Part shown: in pieces, positions 1 to 8,476 of the stretch
How the letters are laid out: each line of letters opens with the position of its first letter
Numbering within the stretch: the first letter of the stretch is position 1
Virus record (IMG/VR): IMGVR_UViG_3300047462_000185
Coordinates: 42,638 to 106,637 of that record
DNA from: a virus
Length of the DNA stretch: 64,000 nucleotides
Direction: 5' to 3' (one strand)
Program-made: the position numbers and the translations under genes
Notes under the pieces: generated by a model
Seen by the model: only the letters and a program-made list of their open reading frames with translations
Database searches by the model: none
Told to the model about the DNA's origin: nothing

Positions 1-92
1 ATTCCCTCTTTTCCCTTTCCGTCGAAAACGACGAAGGCGAAATACTCGGTGATCGGATCACGCAGAGGCATGTTTTTCAGAACGTCAGGCAT
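1..92 (-). CDS. N-terminal fragment of unknown small protein, runs off the window
   Basis: Only the first 30 codons are visible (starts MPDVLKNMPLRDPITEYF). The start at 92 is chosen because a strong GAGGAGAT Shine-Dalgarno ends five bases before it, preceded by a perfect 6-bp stem hairpin (CCGGCA, loop ATAG, TGCCGG) of the type A leader family. It is the leftmost visible member of the leftward operon. No function can be assigned from so short a piece. Confidence 0.6.
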   Translation of the reverse strand, partial: MPDVLKNMPLRDPITEYFAFVVFDGKGKEG

Positions 93-130
93 TGGGTATC
101 TCCTCGGTCCGGCACTATTGCCGGGGAAGC

Positions 131-580
131 CTATTCTGGCTTTTCGGATGAGCCCTGGACCGGCGCCGGCGGCGGCTCAGGCCCCGCGCCTTCCTTGTCG
201 TCGGGCGGAGCGGCGGGCGGCTGGTTGATCTTCTGGATCAGGTCATGGGCCAGTTCGGCCGCAATCTTGTAGTGCAACTCGCGATCGAGGGCCGGCATGT
301 TGGTGCGCCGCATCGTCTCCTCGATGATCAGGAAAGCGGCAAAAAGCATGTCCTGCATGGGCCGCTCGTTCAGCAGCGCGACGAGGATATTGTATGTCGC
401 CATCGTGGCGGGAAACCGCATCTGAAGCAGGGCGCGTAGCTGAACGTCGAGGAATTTGGTGCGCTCGTGCGCCACCACCTCATCGGGCGAAGGGACAATG
501 TTGAACAGCCTCATCGCGTCTTTCTCGTCCATGACTTCCTCGGCCTGGTTGAACAGGTAGGCCGCGGCGCGGCCTTTCAA
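131..580 (-). CDS. unknown protein, 149 aa
   Basis: Reads as an acidic, mostly helical soluble protein with a proline-rich C-terminal tail (about residues 120-149). The start is a TTG whose last bases overlap the TGA of the upstream gene (TTGA overlap), a common coupling arrangement here; an ATG at residue 17 is an alternative. No recognisable domain. It lies in the leftward operon between two other unknown genes, so a role in early phage takeover is only a guess. Confidence 0.7.
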   Translation of the reverse strand: MKGRAAAYLFNQAEEVMDEKDAMRLFNIVPSPDEVVAHERTKFLDVQLRALLQMRFPATMATYNILVALLNERPMQDMLFAAFLIIEETMRRTNMPALDRELHYKIAAELAHDLIQKINQPPAAPPDDKEGAGPEPPPAPVQGSSEKPE

Positions 581-906
581 TTGGGTTTGGTAAGCCCGGA
601 GCCACGGCCGATCAATCGGGATTGCTCGGTTTCGGCGTAATCGATGAAGCTCTTGGCGAGGCTTTGCATAGCGGCCTCGGTGCGGTTCCGCTCCTCCGGG
701 GTGAAATTGCCATTGCGATAGACAGCCTCCAGTTCGGCGTGGAGCACGAACAGGATGATGATCTTCGATAACGGTTCGGCCATCAGAACGCCGGCGATGC
801 GCTGACCGAGCTGAGTGACCTTCGATCTGTTGAGATCGATCATCATCTTCAGCTGGGCGGCCAATCTTTCCTCGGCAGACATCTGGGAAATTCTGTCGTC
901 TGGCAT
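577..906 (-). CDS. unknown protein, 109 aa
   Basis: Soluble helical protein beginning MPDDRISQMSAEERL. The start at 906 has a GAGGAGAT Shine-Dalgarno at ideal spacing and the CCGGCA/TGCCGG leader hairpin directly upstream, nearly identical to the leader of the gene at 92. Its stop overlaps the TTG start of the next gene. No family recognised. Confidence 0.75.
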   Translation of the reverse strand: MPDDRISQMSAEERLAAQLKMMIDLNRSKVTQLGQRIAGVLMAEPLSKIIILFVLHAELEAVYRNGNFTPEERNRTEAAMQSLAKSFIDYAETEQSRLIGRGSGLTKPN

Positions 907-958
907 TGGGTATCTCCTCAGTCCGGCACTATTGCCGGGGAGCCCGACGGGTGCGCCG

Positions 959-1201
959 TCAGGGTTTCGTCGCGCGATTTTGCGTCTTCAGTTCGCGGTC
1001 AATCTCATGCCGCTCGGTTGTTGTCGTTTCCGATTGGTATAATTCATCCAACAGCCACGCCGTGGCCCGGCATGACGCCGCGATGCCGTCGCGCTTGCCG
1101 CAATAGGACGCAACAACCCGCTGCGCTGCTTCAATCGCTACGACGGCTCGCCGAAGCTTGGTGAGGTCTTCCATCGTCAGGTTTGTGCCAGATTCTGGCA
1201 T
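959..1201 (-). CDS. unknown protein, 80 aa
   Basis: Begins MPESGTNLTMEDLTKLRRA. An upstream in-frame start at 1246 exists, but the ATG at 1201 has a purine-rich site spaced like its neighbours, so 1201 is preferred. The protein is charged and helical with two cysteines and shows no known motif. It lies downstream of the AAA+ ATPase genes in the same leftward transcript. Confidence 0.6.
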   Translation of the reverse strand: MPESGTNLTMEDLTKLRRAVVAIEAAQRVVASYCGKRDGIAASCRATAWLLDELYQSETTTTERHEIDRELKTQNRATKP

Positions 1202-1282
1202 TGGGTCTAACCTTTTCAACCGACGCACGATTGCGTCGAAACGCATCGAGCCGCAGGGAATGCCTGCGGCTCGATGTTTCGG

Positions 1283-1897
1283 TCAGATGCTCAGTCGCTT
1301 GCAGATCTTGTCGACCTGCCCGCCAACTGTGGCAAGCTTGCTCGCAAGGTCCTCGGTCGAAGCGTCAACCGCTTCGGCGACGATGTCTTGCAGGCTGGGG
1401 GCTGTCTTGGACGGCACCTTGGTCTCCAGCAGGTCGAGATGCTGCTGCATCCCGGCCGCCGCGTCGGCGATGTCCTGGTCGGTAATGACGAACTGGCCTC
1501 CTCCGGCCCGACCGATCGCATAGAGCTTGGCGCGCTCCACGGCTTCACGGATCACGGCAGGAATCTGGCCGGCCAAGACGAGGCCCGCGCGCTCCAGGGT
1601 GTCGGCCGCATCGAGGCGGGTGCGCCCATACAGGCGCATCAGCTTGCGAGCCGCCGGCGCGTCCGGGGGCGTCACGTCGATCACCGCATCGAGCCGACCA
1701 GGGCGAAGCATCGCCTTGTTGATCTGCTCGACGTGGTTGGTGGTAAGCGCCACCATGATCTCGGTGTTCTTCGACTGCACGCCATCGATCGTGTTCAGAA
1801 TGTCGTCGATCTTCACGGTGCGGTCAGCGCCGGACAAGACCCGGTCGATGTCCTCCGCGAAGATGACGCAGGGCTGGTAGGCCTTGGCGAAATCCAA
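1283..1897 (-). CDS. C-terminal part of frameshifted AAA+ ATPase
   Basis: This frame carries the second half of an AAA+ module: Walker B (CVIFAEDID), sensor-1-like stretch (IMVALTTNH), an arginine-finger-like LRPGRLD and a C-terminal helical lid. It lacks its own Walker A and a plausible start (its first ATG falls just before Walker B). It joins the upstream frame at about 1895 if one T is removed from a TTTT run, giving a continuous protein of about 485 aa. AAA+ proteins of this CDC48/FtsH-like shape remodel protein complexes; the phage substrate is unknown. A true split gene, assembly error or programmed shift are all possible. Confidence 0.75.
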   Translation of the reverse strand: MDFAKAYQPCVIFAEDIDRVLSGADRTVKIDDILNTIDGVQSKNTEIMVALTTNHVEQINKAMLRPGRLDAVIDVTPPDAPAARKLMRLYGRTRLDAADTLERAGLVLAGQIPAVIREAVERAKLYAIGRAGGGQFVITDQDIADAAAGMQQHLDLLETKVPSKTAPSLQDIVAEAVDASTEDLASKLATVGGQVDKICKRLSI

Positions 1898-2741
1898 AAG
1901 CGTTCGCGAGACCCTTGACCCGCTTCAGCAGCAGGAAGGTCCAGCCGTGCTCGACGGCGATCTTGGCCGTGGCATGGGCGGTCAGCGTCTTGCCCGTGCC
2001 GTAGCGGCCCGAGAGCAGCACACCCCGCTTCAGCGGGATCTTCTGCTCGCGGCACGCCGCGGTGTGCTTGATCGGGGTCCAGAGCGACGTTTCGATCTGC
2101 CGCTCCGTCACCTCGCTGAACACCAGCTCGGTCGTGTCGATCTTGGTCGTGTCGAGGAAGTTCAGTTCGTCATAGTCCAGGTCACCGTCATCATCGGCTG
2201 TCATCGCGAAGGCTTTGCCCTTGTAGATGGACTGCTCCGCGATGAACTTCCGGGTCAGATGTGCCAGTTCCACGATGGTCTTGTGGAACCGGCGCTCCAC
2301 CTCGCCACCGATCAGGAAATTCAGACCGGTCTTGCTGCGCCAGGTGTCGCAGGCGACATAGCCGACGATGCCGGGGATCTCGAAGCGACCCCACACCACC
2401 GACATACGCTTGCCGTTGGCACCGATGGTGACATCGAGCGTTTGGGGTGGGTTGTGGCCCCAGAATCCCGGCGTCGGGACGGCTTCCGCCCAGCCGAACA
2501 TCGTCGCCATCGCACGGTAAAACGCGACGGCGCCGTCGAGATAATGAGCGTTGATCTTCTCATTGATCGCGACCTTCTGGGTCTCCTCGCGCAGCTTGCG
2601 CTGCAACGTGTCGATCGCGGTGGGCAAGCCCATCTCGGCCGGCTGGGCCGGTAGCGTGATGTGCTCGCCAAAGTGGCGAACCGGAACGTCGATCCCTTTG
2701 AAGGGATCTTCGAGAACGGCTGGGGTAAACGAATCAGGCAT
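1824..2741 (-). CDS. N-terminal part of frameshifted AAA+ ATPase
   Basis: Starts MPDSFTPAVLEDPF at 2741 behind ACAGGACAAACAA; a longer ORF to 2804 lacks a good ribosome site. The first 200 residues form a phage-specific N domain; Walker A (GRYGTGKT) is at about residues 245-252. After that the frame runs into low-quality sequence (GFRQGLPALRHLRG), whereas the neighbouring frame continues with Walker B. The intact gene would span 1283-2741. The canonical PPGTGKT is changed to GRYGTGKT, still compatible with nucleotide binding. Confidence 0.75.
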   Translation of the reverse strand: MPDSFTPAVLEDPFKGIDVPVRHFGEHITLPAQPAEMGLPTAIDTLQRKLREETQKVAINEKINAHYLDGAVAFYRAMATMFGWAEAVPTPGFWGHNPPQTLDVTIGANGKRMSVVWGRFEIPGIVGYVACDTWRSKTGLNFLIGGEVERRFHKTIVELAHLTRKFIAEQSIYKGKAFAMTADDDGDLDYDELNFLDTTKIDTTELVFSEVTERQIETSLWTPIKHTAACREQKIPLKRGVLLSGRYGTGKTLTAHATAKIAVEHGWTFLLLKRVKGLANAFGFRQGLPALRHLRGGHRPGLVRR

Positions 2742-2838
2742 TTGTTTGTCCTGTTGTTGTGTCGCGGGGAGCAGCGCGACGGGAAAACTCCCAGCGCTCG
2801 CCAACCGTCATGGGGAAGGACGGCGAGGCTTCTGCGGC

Positions 2839-3492
2839 TCAGTTGTTGGTCCGAGCCGTGTCTTCAGGGGAGTATTCAGGAAGATCGATGTCGCGAAGAA
2901 GGTTGGAAAAGCGGCCAGTGCAGTTCTCGCGAAGTTCGTCATCCTTGTCTGGCACCAAGGCAGCGATATTGCCTTCGGTGTCGCGAATGATATCGAACAT
3001 CGTGAGTTTTCGGACTGTCTGCGTTTCGCAGGTCATCACGACCACCTCGCGCCGGTCTGGCTGCTCCGAGGGTAGAAAATTCGGATCAGCCTTTAAGGCC
3101 TCAGGTGTGGACGTCGCGGTCCACGCTTCCATGACAAGGTAGATCAGGTCGGTGTTGCTCATGGAGCCGGCAAGTATCAGAGCGCCGGCCAGGGCATCTT
3201 TGAGATACGCCGAATTCGGCATGTCGCCCACGACGACCGGCACGAACATGCCGGATGAAGAAACAAAGAAAGCGGTGAACGGACAGCTAGTCTTGCCGCG
3301 CAAGCTTGCCTCGATCATGGGACGAATTACGTCTCGCATGTGGCCGATCGGATCGGCTAATTGCTTGGCCACAATGTCGCGGGTGCGCTGCTCATATTTG
3401 CGCTTGGATAGTTCCACGACGTGAAAGACCAGATCCTTCAAGCTGCCGAACCTGACCTCGTCATACTGTGGCGCGTTATGCGCTTCGCTCAT
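2839..3492 (-). CDS. unknown protein, 217 aa
   Basis: Start at 3492 (MSEAHNAPQYDEVRF) with GAGGAGAT and a leader hairpin (GCC-CGCA/TGCG-GGC). Mixed alpha/beta soluble protein with a central hydrophobic strand-rich region; no family recognised. Two copies of the CACAT-N4-ATGTG operator lie 134-178 bases upstream, so this gene probably begins a promoter-controlled leftward unit that continues into the AAA+ ATPase. Confidence 0.75.
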   Translation of the reverse strand: MSEAHNAPQYDEVRFGSLKDLVFHVVELSKRKYEQRTRDIVAKQLADPIGHMRDVIRPMIEASLRGKTSCPFTAFFVSSSGMFVPVVVGDMPNSAYLKDALAGALILAGSMSNTDLIYLVMEAWTATSTPEALKADPNFLPSEQPDRREVVVMTCETQTVRKLTMFDIIRDTEGNIAALVPDKDDELRENCTGRFSNLLRDIDLPEYSPEDTARTNN

Positions 3493-3626
3493 GGGGTATC
3501 TCCTCAGTGCCGCGCAGAATTGCGTGGCGTATGCCTTGGGGCATTTCGCTGAGCGAGACGACGCGCCGAATGGCGTTGATCCGCTTGCATATATGGTGAT
3601 TTCCCGTTGCCCAGGCAACATGAAAT

Positions 3627-3640
3627 CACATGGTCATGTG
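3627..3640 (-). promoter_or_regulatory. operator palindrome CACAT-GGTC-ATGTG
   Basis: Perfect CACAT/ATGTG palindrome followed by TTTTT, oriented toward the leftward gene starting at 3492. A second copy begins exactly 30 bp away, about three helical turns, which favours cooperative binding of a dimeric repressor. Member of the dispersed operator family described in the findings. Confidence 0.7.
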
Positions 3641-3656
3641 TTTTTCAAGCGGTTTT

Positions 3657-3670
3657 CACATGGTCCTGTG
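3657..3670 (-). promoter_or_regulatory. operator palindrome CACAT-GGTC-CTGTG
   Basis: Second copy in tandem with the site at 3627, same GGTC spacer, one mismatch in the right arm. It is followed by the separate palindrome TTCCACGTGGAA. Confidence 0.65.
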
Positions 3671-3697
3671 CGAATTCGTTCCACGTGGAACACGGCG

Positions 3698-3925
3698 TCA
3701 CAGGAGGGGGTCGAACTTCTGCTGCGCTGCGATGAAGTCCTGCGCGGCGCGGGCGGCGGCGAGATATTCGACCGAGGGCCGCTTGTCGATCTCCTGGCCG
3801 GGCCGGTAGGTGGCCCACACTGCATCCCTGAGCGGCTTGGGCAGGCTGAACCAGTGCTGCTTGCACATGAACATCCGGGGCGGCACGGCCCGCTGGCAGC
3901 CCGGCGCGTGGCAGGTGTGGGGCAT
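3698..3925 (-). CDS. small putative zinc-binding phage protein, 75 aa
   Basis: Starts MPHTCHAPGCQRAVPP; residues HTCHAPGC and MCKQHW give a Cys/His cluster that can hold a zinc ion, followed by PKPLRDAVWATYRPGQE. From memory, similar small proteins with this layout recur in alphaproteobacterial phages. The ATG at 3925 overlaps the TAA of the upstream gene (TAATG), indicating coupling; longer in-frame starts would overlap that gene deeply. Function unknown. Confidence 0.8.
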   Translation of the reverse strand: MPHTCHAPGCQRAVPPRMFMCKQHWFSLPKPLRDAVWATYRPGQEIDKRPSVEYLAAARAAQDFIAAQQKFDPLL

Positions 3926-4125
3926 TACTGGGGCAACTCCATGTCCCATTCGTGGCCGCAAATGTCGCACCGCATCGTCACGATATCGCCGCCGGGATAT
4001 CCGTCGCGGTCAGCGATCTCGTATGCGGCCGGATGAACAGCCGGCGTCGGACCGCCCTTATGCCAGGGATTCAGTTCCGTGCAGACGAAACGCACTTTCT
4101 GAGGCGCTCTCTCAGGATTTGTCAT
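3925..4125 (-). CDS. small putative zinc-ribbon protein, 66 aa
   Basis: Starts MTNPERAPQKVRFVC; contains CTEL near the N terminus and CDICGHEW near the C terminus, a plausible two-knuckle zinc ribbon. An upstream start (MRRQRSM at 4143) is possible. Its stop overlaps the start of the next zinc protein, so the two are probably made together. Function unknown. Confidence 0.7.
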   Translation of the reverse strand: MTNPERAPQKVRFVCTELNPWHKGGPTPAVHPAAYEIADRDGYPGGDIVTMRCDICGHEWDMELPQ

Positions 4126-4183
4126 CGACCGCTGCCGTCGCACTCAGGCGCAGCTTTCGCGCGCTCGCGATACGACTGCGACA

Positions 4184-4576
4184 TCAGGCCATTTCCTCGG
4201 CGCGGGCCTGGTGACGCGCCAGGGTGTGCAGCCGACCCAGCACCGAGCTACCCGCACGGGGTGGAACCATCTGCTTGCCTGTCAGGTGCGCCGAGACGCC
4301 CTGAGCCGCGAGGCGCAGGATGAAAGCATCATCTTCGGCGGTGAAAACGCGCACCACCCGTCCGGCGCGGTAGTTGACCGGCTTACGGACGGGGATCGCA
4401 GTCTGGCGCCGCAGTTCGGTCGGCAGATCGACGCCGTGGGTCAGGCAATGCCAGGCGATGCAACCGGGCGACACGCCGAACCGCCGGGCAATCTCTGGGA
4501 AACCCAGGCCCTCGACCTCACGCATCTGGAACGCTCGGTCGAGGTCGTCCTGGCTGAGCTTGGCGATGCGCCTCAT
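4184..4576 (-). CDS. HTH DNA-binding protein, 130 aa
   Basis: The N-terminal half holds a helix-turn-helix (EIARRFGVSPGCIAWHC, about residues 28-44); the C-terminal half (FTAEDDAFILRLAAQGVS...) resembles a Myb/GcrA-like second HTH. Two DNA-binding segments suggest a transcription regulator. The start overlaps the stop of the ParB-like gene by four bases (ATGA), so it is co-translated with it. Target unknown. Confidence 0.75.
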   Translation of the reverse strand: MRRIAKLSQDDLDRAFQMREVEGLGFPEIARRFGVSPGCIAWHCLTHGVDLPTELRRQTAIPVRKPVNYRAGRVVRVFTAEDDAFILRLAAQGVSAHLTGKQMVPPRAGSSVLGRLHTLARHQARAEEMA

Positions 4577-6225
4577 TCCGCGGCCTCCTGCTGCCCGGCC
4601 TCCTCGTCGGCCTCCGAATCACCCTCGCCGTCATCGTCATCACCGGGTCGCGCCACGATGGGCGCCCGGTCGTCGAACCAGCCCGGCGGCGTCCAACCCG
4701 GCAGCTTGCCGACCAGCTGTGCGCGCAGCTTCGCCCCGGTCTTGGCCGGGACCATCTCCTTGCCCTCGGCCAGCAGCGCCAGCACGTCCGCATTGACGTG
4801 CGCCAGGAATTCCTCGGTGTCGAACCGTGGCTGCTCGACGTGGAAAATCTGGCTGCCAATCCACCCCACGGCAGGGCCGCTCCCGATGCCCTTGCCGTCC
4901 GAGACTTGGATGATGCGGGACAGCGCCTCGCCGGCCATGATCTTCAGATCATCGACGCTCGCGCTGTTGGTGGGCCACGCCAGGGCGCGCTCCGCAATGT
5001 CCTCCATATTTTCGGTGCGCCACGCCACGCCATCCCTGGTGATCCGCAGATTGCTGGCCGCCAGCGCGATCAGCAGAAGCCTGATCATATTGGCGTCGCT
5101 GAGCGCCCGGATTTCGTCGGAGAACGCCTCGGCGAAGAAGCCGCGCTTCATCTCGTTCAGCAGGATTGCGCCCTTCTTGTCGATCGGCGGCTTCACTGTG
5201 ACCGGCTTAGGGTCATCCTGGATCGCCGCTCGGCCCGGCGCGCCCTTCTTTTTCGCGCCGGCTTCGCTGATTGCGGCCGCCGTGGCGCGACCCATGCCAT
5301 AGCCCTCGGGCACGACGCCGATCAGTAGCTTGCGGTCCGGACCCGGGCTGCGGATCGGCTTGCGCGCGTCGAACTGGATGGTGTGTTCCATCTTCCAGCC
5401 GGCCGGCGCCACCAGCAGGCCGGTCGGCCCGACCTCGCCATAGACGGCATGCTTGCTCTTGGCGGCCAACGCCTTCACGGCCTGCACCTGGCAGGCCATG
5501 AACTTTTTCGTGTCCGACGTGGTGAACCGGTCGTCGGCGTCAGGCTCGGCGAACAGGTCCTCGTCCCAGACGATGCCGAATGCGTCAGGATCGAACAGGG
5601 CATCGACCTTGTTCAGTCGCATCACCTCGCAGTGCCGCGCGATGTAATGCCACCGCGGCTCCCGCGCGCCCTTCGGGCCAGCCCAGGAGTGGCGATGCGC
5701 GATAGCCGCCTTCTGCATATCGCGCGGAGCCGCGACGATCCGGCGCAGCTCGTGGGTATTCGGGATGCCGTGCTCGGCAATGGCGGCCAGAACGTCCGGA
5801 TGCGCGCCCGCGAGCAGAGTCATGCGGCGCGCCGTGGTCTCGGGAATGCCCAGGGACTGGGCCGCCAGAGCGACCGACATTCCCCCGTCCTGCAGCGTCT
5901 TCATGGCGCGCCACTGGTCGACCGGGTTCATGCTGCTGCGAACCATGTTCTCAGCCGCTCCAGCGGCGACGATCTGATCGCCGGAGCCGGCATGGTCGAT
6001 CGCCTCGATCTCGGTCCAGCCCAGCGCCTGAGCGGCCCGCCAGCGCCTCTCGCCAGCGACGATGACGTAACGTCGACCACCTTCCGGATTGTCGCGCACC
6101 AGGATCGGCTGCAGCTGGCCCAGCGTGGACATGCTGATCCGCAGCGCCTCGTCCGCCTCCCTCGAAGGCTTGATCCGCCGCACATTGTCCGGATCCGGGG
6201 AGATGTGCGTGATATCGATTTTCAT
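4573..6225 (-). CDS. ParB-like (ParB/Spo0J family) DNA-binding protein, 550 aa
   Basis: The N-terminal 80 residues match the ParB nuclease/CTPase fold: a spaced Q-P-I-V-R strand (LQPILVRDN), box I GERRWRAA and AENMVRSSMNP. An HTH follows (LAAQSLGIPETTARR, about residues 120-140). The long C-terminal region is phage-specific and acidic at the end. ParB proteins bind centromere-like sites or act as nucleases or transcription regulators; no ParA lies nearby, so a replication or regulatory role is more likely than partition. Confidence 0.85.
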   Translation of the reverse strand: MKIDITHISPDPDNVRRIKPSREADEALRISMSTLGQLQPILVRDNPEGGRRYVIVAGERRWRAAQALGWTEIEAIDHAGSGDQIVAAGAAENMVRSSMNPVDQWRAMKTLQDGGMSVALAAQSLGIPETTARRMTLLAGAHPDVLAAIAEHGIPNTHELRRIVAAPRDMQKAAIAHRHSWAGPKGAREPRWHYIARHCEVMRLNKVDALFDPDAFGIVWDEDLFAEPDADDRFTTSDTKKFMACQVQAVKALAAKSKHAVYGEVGPTGLLVAPAGWKMEHTIQFDARKPIRSPGPDRKLLIGVVPEGYGMGRATAAAISEAGAKKKGAPGRAAIQDDPKPVTVKPPIDKKGAILLNEMKRGFFAEAFSDEIRALSDANMIRLLLIALAASNLRITRDGVAWRTENMEDIAERALAWPTNSASVDDLKIMAGEALSRIIQVSDGKGIGSGPAVGWIGSQIFHVEQPRFDTEEFLAHVNADVLALLAEGKEMVPAKTGAKLRAQLVGKLPGWTPPGWFDDRAPIVARPGDDDDGEGDSEADEEAGQQEAAE

Positions 6226-6683
6226 CTCGTGTTGCTCCGCTGATGACGTTCAAGGTGGCGCTGCACCGAGGCCGGCGGGTCGCGGGGCCGGTCGGCCAGC
6301 CCCTTGCAAATTTGCACGACCCTGTCGCACGTCTCGATGTCGAAATACCCGATGTGACAGGCCGACGGCGTCAGATCGAGCTGCATGGCGAGGTAGCCGT
6401 AGGCCGCGCTGCGCGACATCATGCCGCTGCGCCAGAGTGGGTCGAACGCGTTATGAACGCGTATCTTCGCGGCACGCAGCGCCTTGTCGGCCAGGCGGCC
6501 CAGCGGTGTGACGGTGCCTTTGTGGCATCCCACCCAGGCACCGCACGGCACGCAGGCCCACAGCGGCCCGTAATCGCGCCCGTTGTAGAAGCGCTCCGAG
6601 GATTGGAAGAAGCGTGCCGGCTTCCCGCAATAAGGGCACGTCACCGTCACACCGGCCGTCGCCTCGGATGTCGTGCTGCTCAT
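6222..6683 (-). CDS. zinc-finger phage protein, DUF3268-like, 153 aa
   Basis: CPYCGKPA (residues 15-22) and CVPCGAWVGCH (about 43-53) form a zinc knuckle pair; the following KGTVTPLGRLADKALR...AHNAFDPLW-type stretch matches the phage zinc-finger family I know as DUF3268. Length fits the family. It overlaps the ParB-like start by four bases and sits downstream of the recombination genes. Biochemical role not established. Confidence 0.8.
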   Translation of the reverse strand: MSSTTSEATAGVTVTCPYCGKPARFFQSSERFYNGRDYGPLWACVPCGAWVGCHKGTVTPLGRLADKALRAAKIRVHNAFDPLWRSGMMSRSAAYGYLAMQLDLTPSACHIGYFDIETCDRVVQICKGLADRPRDPPASVQRHLERHQRSNTR

Positions 6684-7051
6684 CAGATGCCTCCACGTCG
6701 GTTGGCCGACATGGTCTGCCAGGCGTCACACAGCATCCGGGACGCCTCGCGCCTGGCGCGCAACGTCTCGAACCGAGCTGTGGCGCTGGCGTGCTCCTTG
6801 ACCGCGTTCTGGTATTGGGAGCTGGCGCGCGCCTCCCACTTCTTCGCGTCGGCGGACCGCTCCTCGGACATGCCGGCGGCCAGGGCCTCGATCGAGCCGA
6901 TCATGAATTCGGTGCGCACCATCTCGCCGCGCGCCGCGCCGACCTCCTCGGCGGACAGGGCGAGGAAGTTGAGCGCTTCCTCGACCTGGTTCTCGGTGAC
7001 GAAGGCGCGGCCCGGCGGTTCCCGCCGGCGCGCGTTGTTGTCGTGCGACAT
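6683..7051 (-). CDS. unknown helical protein, 122 aa
   Basis: Arg/Glu-rich and almost entirely helical (coiled-coil tendency in residues 60-110). The stop overlaps the start of the zinc-finger gene (TGATG) and it is nine bases downstream of the SSB stop, so it belongs to the recombination operon. A structural or DNA-associated accessory role is inference only. Confidence 0.75.
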   Translation of the reverse strand: MSHDNNARRREPPGRAFVTENQVEEALNFLALSAEEVGAARGEMVRTEFMIGSIEALAAGMSEERSADAKKWEARASSQYQNAVKEHASATARFETLRARREASRMLCDAWQTMSANRRGGI

Positions 7052-7060
7052 GGGCGATCC

Positions 7061-7654
7061 CTAAAACGGTATCTCGTCGTCGAGATCGTTCGGCGGCGGC
7101 ACGCCGCGGCCTCCATTGCCATTCCCGTTGCCTGGCGGAGCGCCCCGGTCATAGCCGCCGCGCCCGGCGTCACGCGCGTTCTGGCGATCGTCGCGGCGCC
7201 CGCCCCAGGCCCCATCCCCGCCACGCCCCGCGTCCCGGCCATTTCCGTTGCCCCGGTCGCCGCCATTGCCCTGGCTGCGGTCATAGCCGCCCCGGTCGCC
7301 GCCATTGCCCTGGCTGCGGCCTGAAGGCGATCCGCAGGGCACGACCTGACCGCCAGGACCGGCCACCACGACTTCCGAGACGTAGACCTTCTGGCCGTTC
7401 TTGTCGTAGCTGCGGTGCTGCAGCTGGCCCACGATGGTGATCAGGTCGCCCTTGCGCATGCTCTCGACGACTTTGCAGGCACCGCCATAAATCACCACCA
7501 TGTGCCAGTCGGTGATCTCCTCGCCTTGCTGGTTCTTGTAGCGGGTCGTAGCGACGCTGAGGCGCGCCGCATCGTTGTCGCGGCCGATCTGCTTGATCTC
7601 GGGATCCTTGCCCAGCCGGCCGCACAGCGTGACGCTGTTGATCGAGGTTGCCAT
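7061..7654 (-). CDS. ssb: single-stranded DNA-binding protein
   Basis: An N-terminal OB fold (about residues 1-110) with the typical SSB start INSVTLCGRLGKDPEIK and DWHMVVIYG, a Gly/Asn/Arg-rich disordered linker, and the acidic tip DDEIPF that recruits partner proteins. Length 197 aa is normal for SSB. It coats single-stranded DNA during replication and recombination and lies next to ERF and YqaJ genes, the expected phage recombination trio. Confidence 0.97.
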   Translation of the reverse strand: MATSINSVTLCGRLGKDPEIKQIGRDNDAARLSVATTRYKNQQGEEITDWHMVVIYGGACKVVESMRKGDLITIVGQLQHRSYDKNGQKVYVSEVVVAGPGGQVVPCGSPSGRSQGNGGDRGGYDRSQGNGGDRGNGNGRDAGRGGDGAWGGRRDDRQNARDAGRGGYDRGAPPGNGNGNGGRGVPPPNDLDDEIPF

Positions 7655-7660
7655 CTCCGG

Positions 7661-8476
7661 TTACTCCGCCGCCGCTTGGTGTTCAGGCTGATCCGCGGGC
7701 GGCTCGCGATGCCACGTCTCGCGGTAGGTCGTGGTGACGAACGCCAGGGTCGCGGGCGACATCTTGCCGCGCAACTCGACATCATCGAGCCAGAACTTGT
7801 CCGCCTCGGCCGGGTCGGCCGCGTTCTTCAGCGCGGAGTTGAATGCGGCGACGAGCTTTCTGAACGTCGCATCTTCCTTCGTTGCACTCGGCGGCGCAGA
7901 GGCCGGCGTGCGACCCGTGGGGCGGCGCGTCTCCTGCGGTGGCTCGGGCTGCTGCTGCTGCGCCATGTCGCGCTCGAGGGCGGCACGCTCGGCATCGTAG
8001 TCGCGGAAATGGTTGCCCTCGAAGATGTTGGCGTCGTCGTCCTCGTCACTGGCAAGGCAGAGGATCGTGTTCACGCTGTAGCGGCGCATATAGGTCAGCT
8101 GCGAGCCAAACGCCTGCGGACCGCCACCCTCTTCCAGCGGCATTTCGCAGCTGATCCACTGGCCGCTCTTGTGAATGATGCGCGTGGTCAGCCACGGGCG
8201 CGGCTCGTAGGTGATGACCTGGATCACGGCCAGACCCGCATTCGCCATAGGGGCGCGGATCGTGTTCATGATGCTGCCGAGCGTGGCATACTTGAACTTG
8301 TAGGAGCCGCTCGACTTCGATCTGACCTCGACCTCGCGGTCGCGGGGCGGGTTCTGCACCTCTCCCTGGAACTGGACCAGGGCGGCATAGATTTCGACGA
8401 TCTCTGCGCTCTCACGGCGGATCGGGGCAGGCACAACTTGCGCCGGCGGGGCCGACAGGATCGATGCGTCGCTCAT
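7661..8476 (-). CDS. ERF-family single-strand annealing protein
   Basis: Contains the ERF signatures YATLGSIMNTIRAPM (about residue 63), AGLAVIQ, and QAFGSQLTYMRRYSV followed by SDEDDDA. ERF proteins anneal complementary single strands in phage recombination. It is directly downstream of the exonuclease (ATGA overlap) and upstream of SSB, a classic two-component recombination module. The C-terminal third is a phage-variable domain. Confidence 0.93.
   Translation of the reverse strand: MSDASILSAPPAQVVPAPIRRESAEIVEIYAALVQFQGEVQNPPRDREVEVRSKSSGSYKFKYATLGSIMNTIRAPMANAGLAVIQVITYEPRPWLTTRIIHKSGQWISCEMPLEEGGGPQAFGSQLTYMRRYSVNTILCLASDEDDDANIFEGNHFRDYDAERAALERDMAQQQQPEPPQETRRPTGRTPASAPPSATKEDATFRKLVAAFNSALKNAADPAEADKFWLDDVELRGKMSPATLAFVTTTYRETWHREPPADQPEHQAAAE

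Noticed and set aside
4211-5302. 363-aa rightward open frame
   Set aside because: It is antisense to the ParB-like and HTH genes; composition is Ser/Arg/Pro-rich and it has no ribosome site. Typical shadow in a GC-rich genome.
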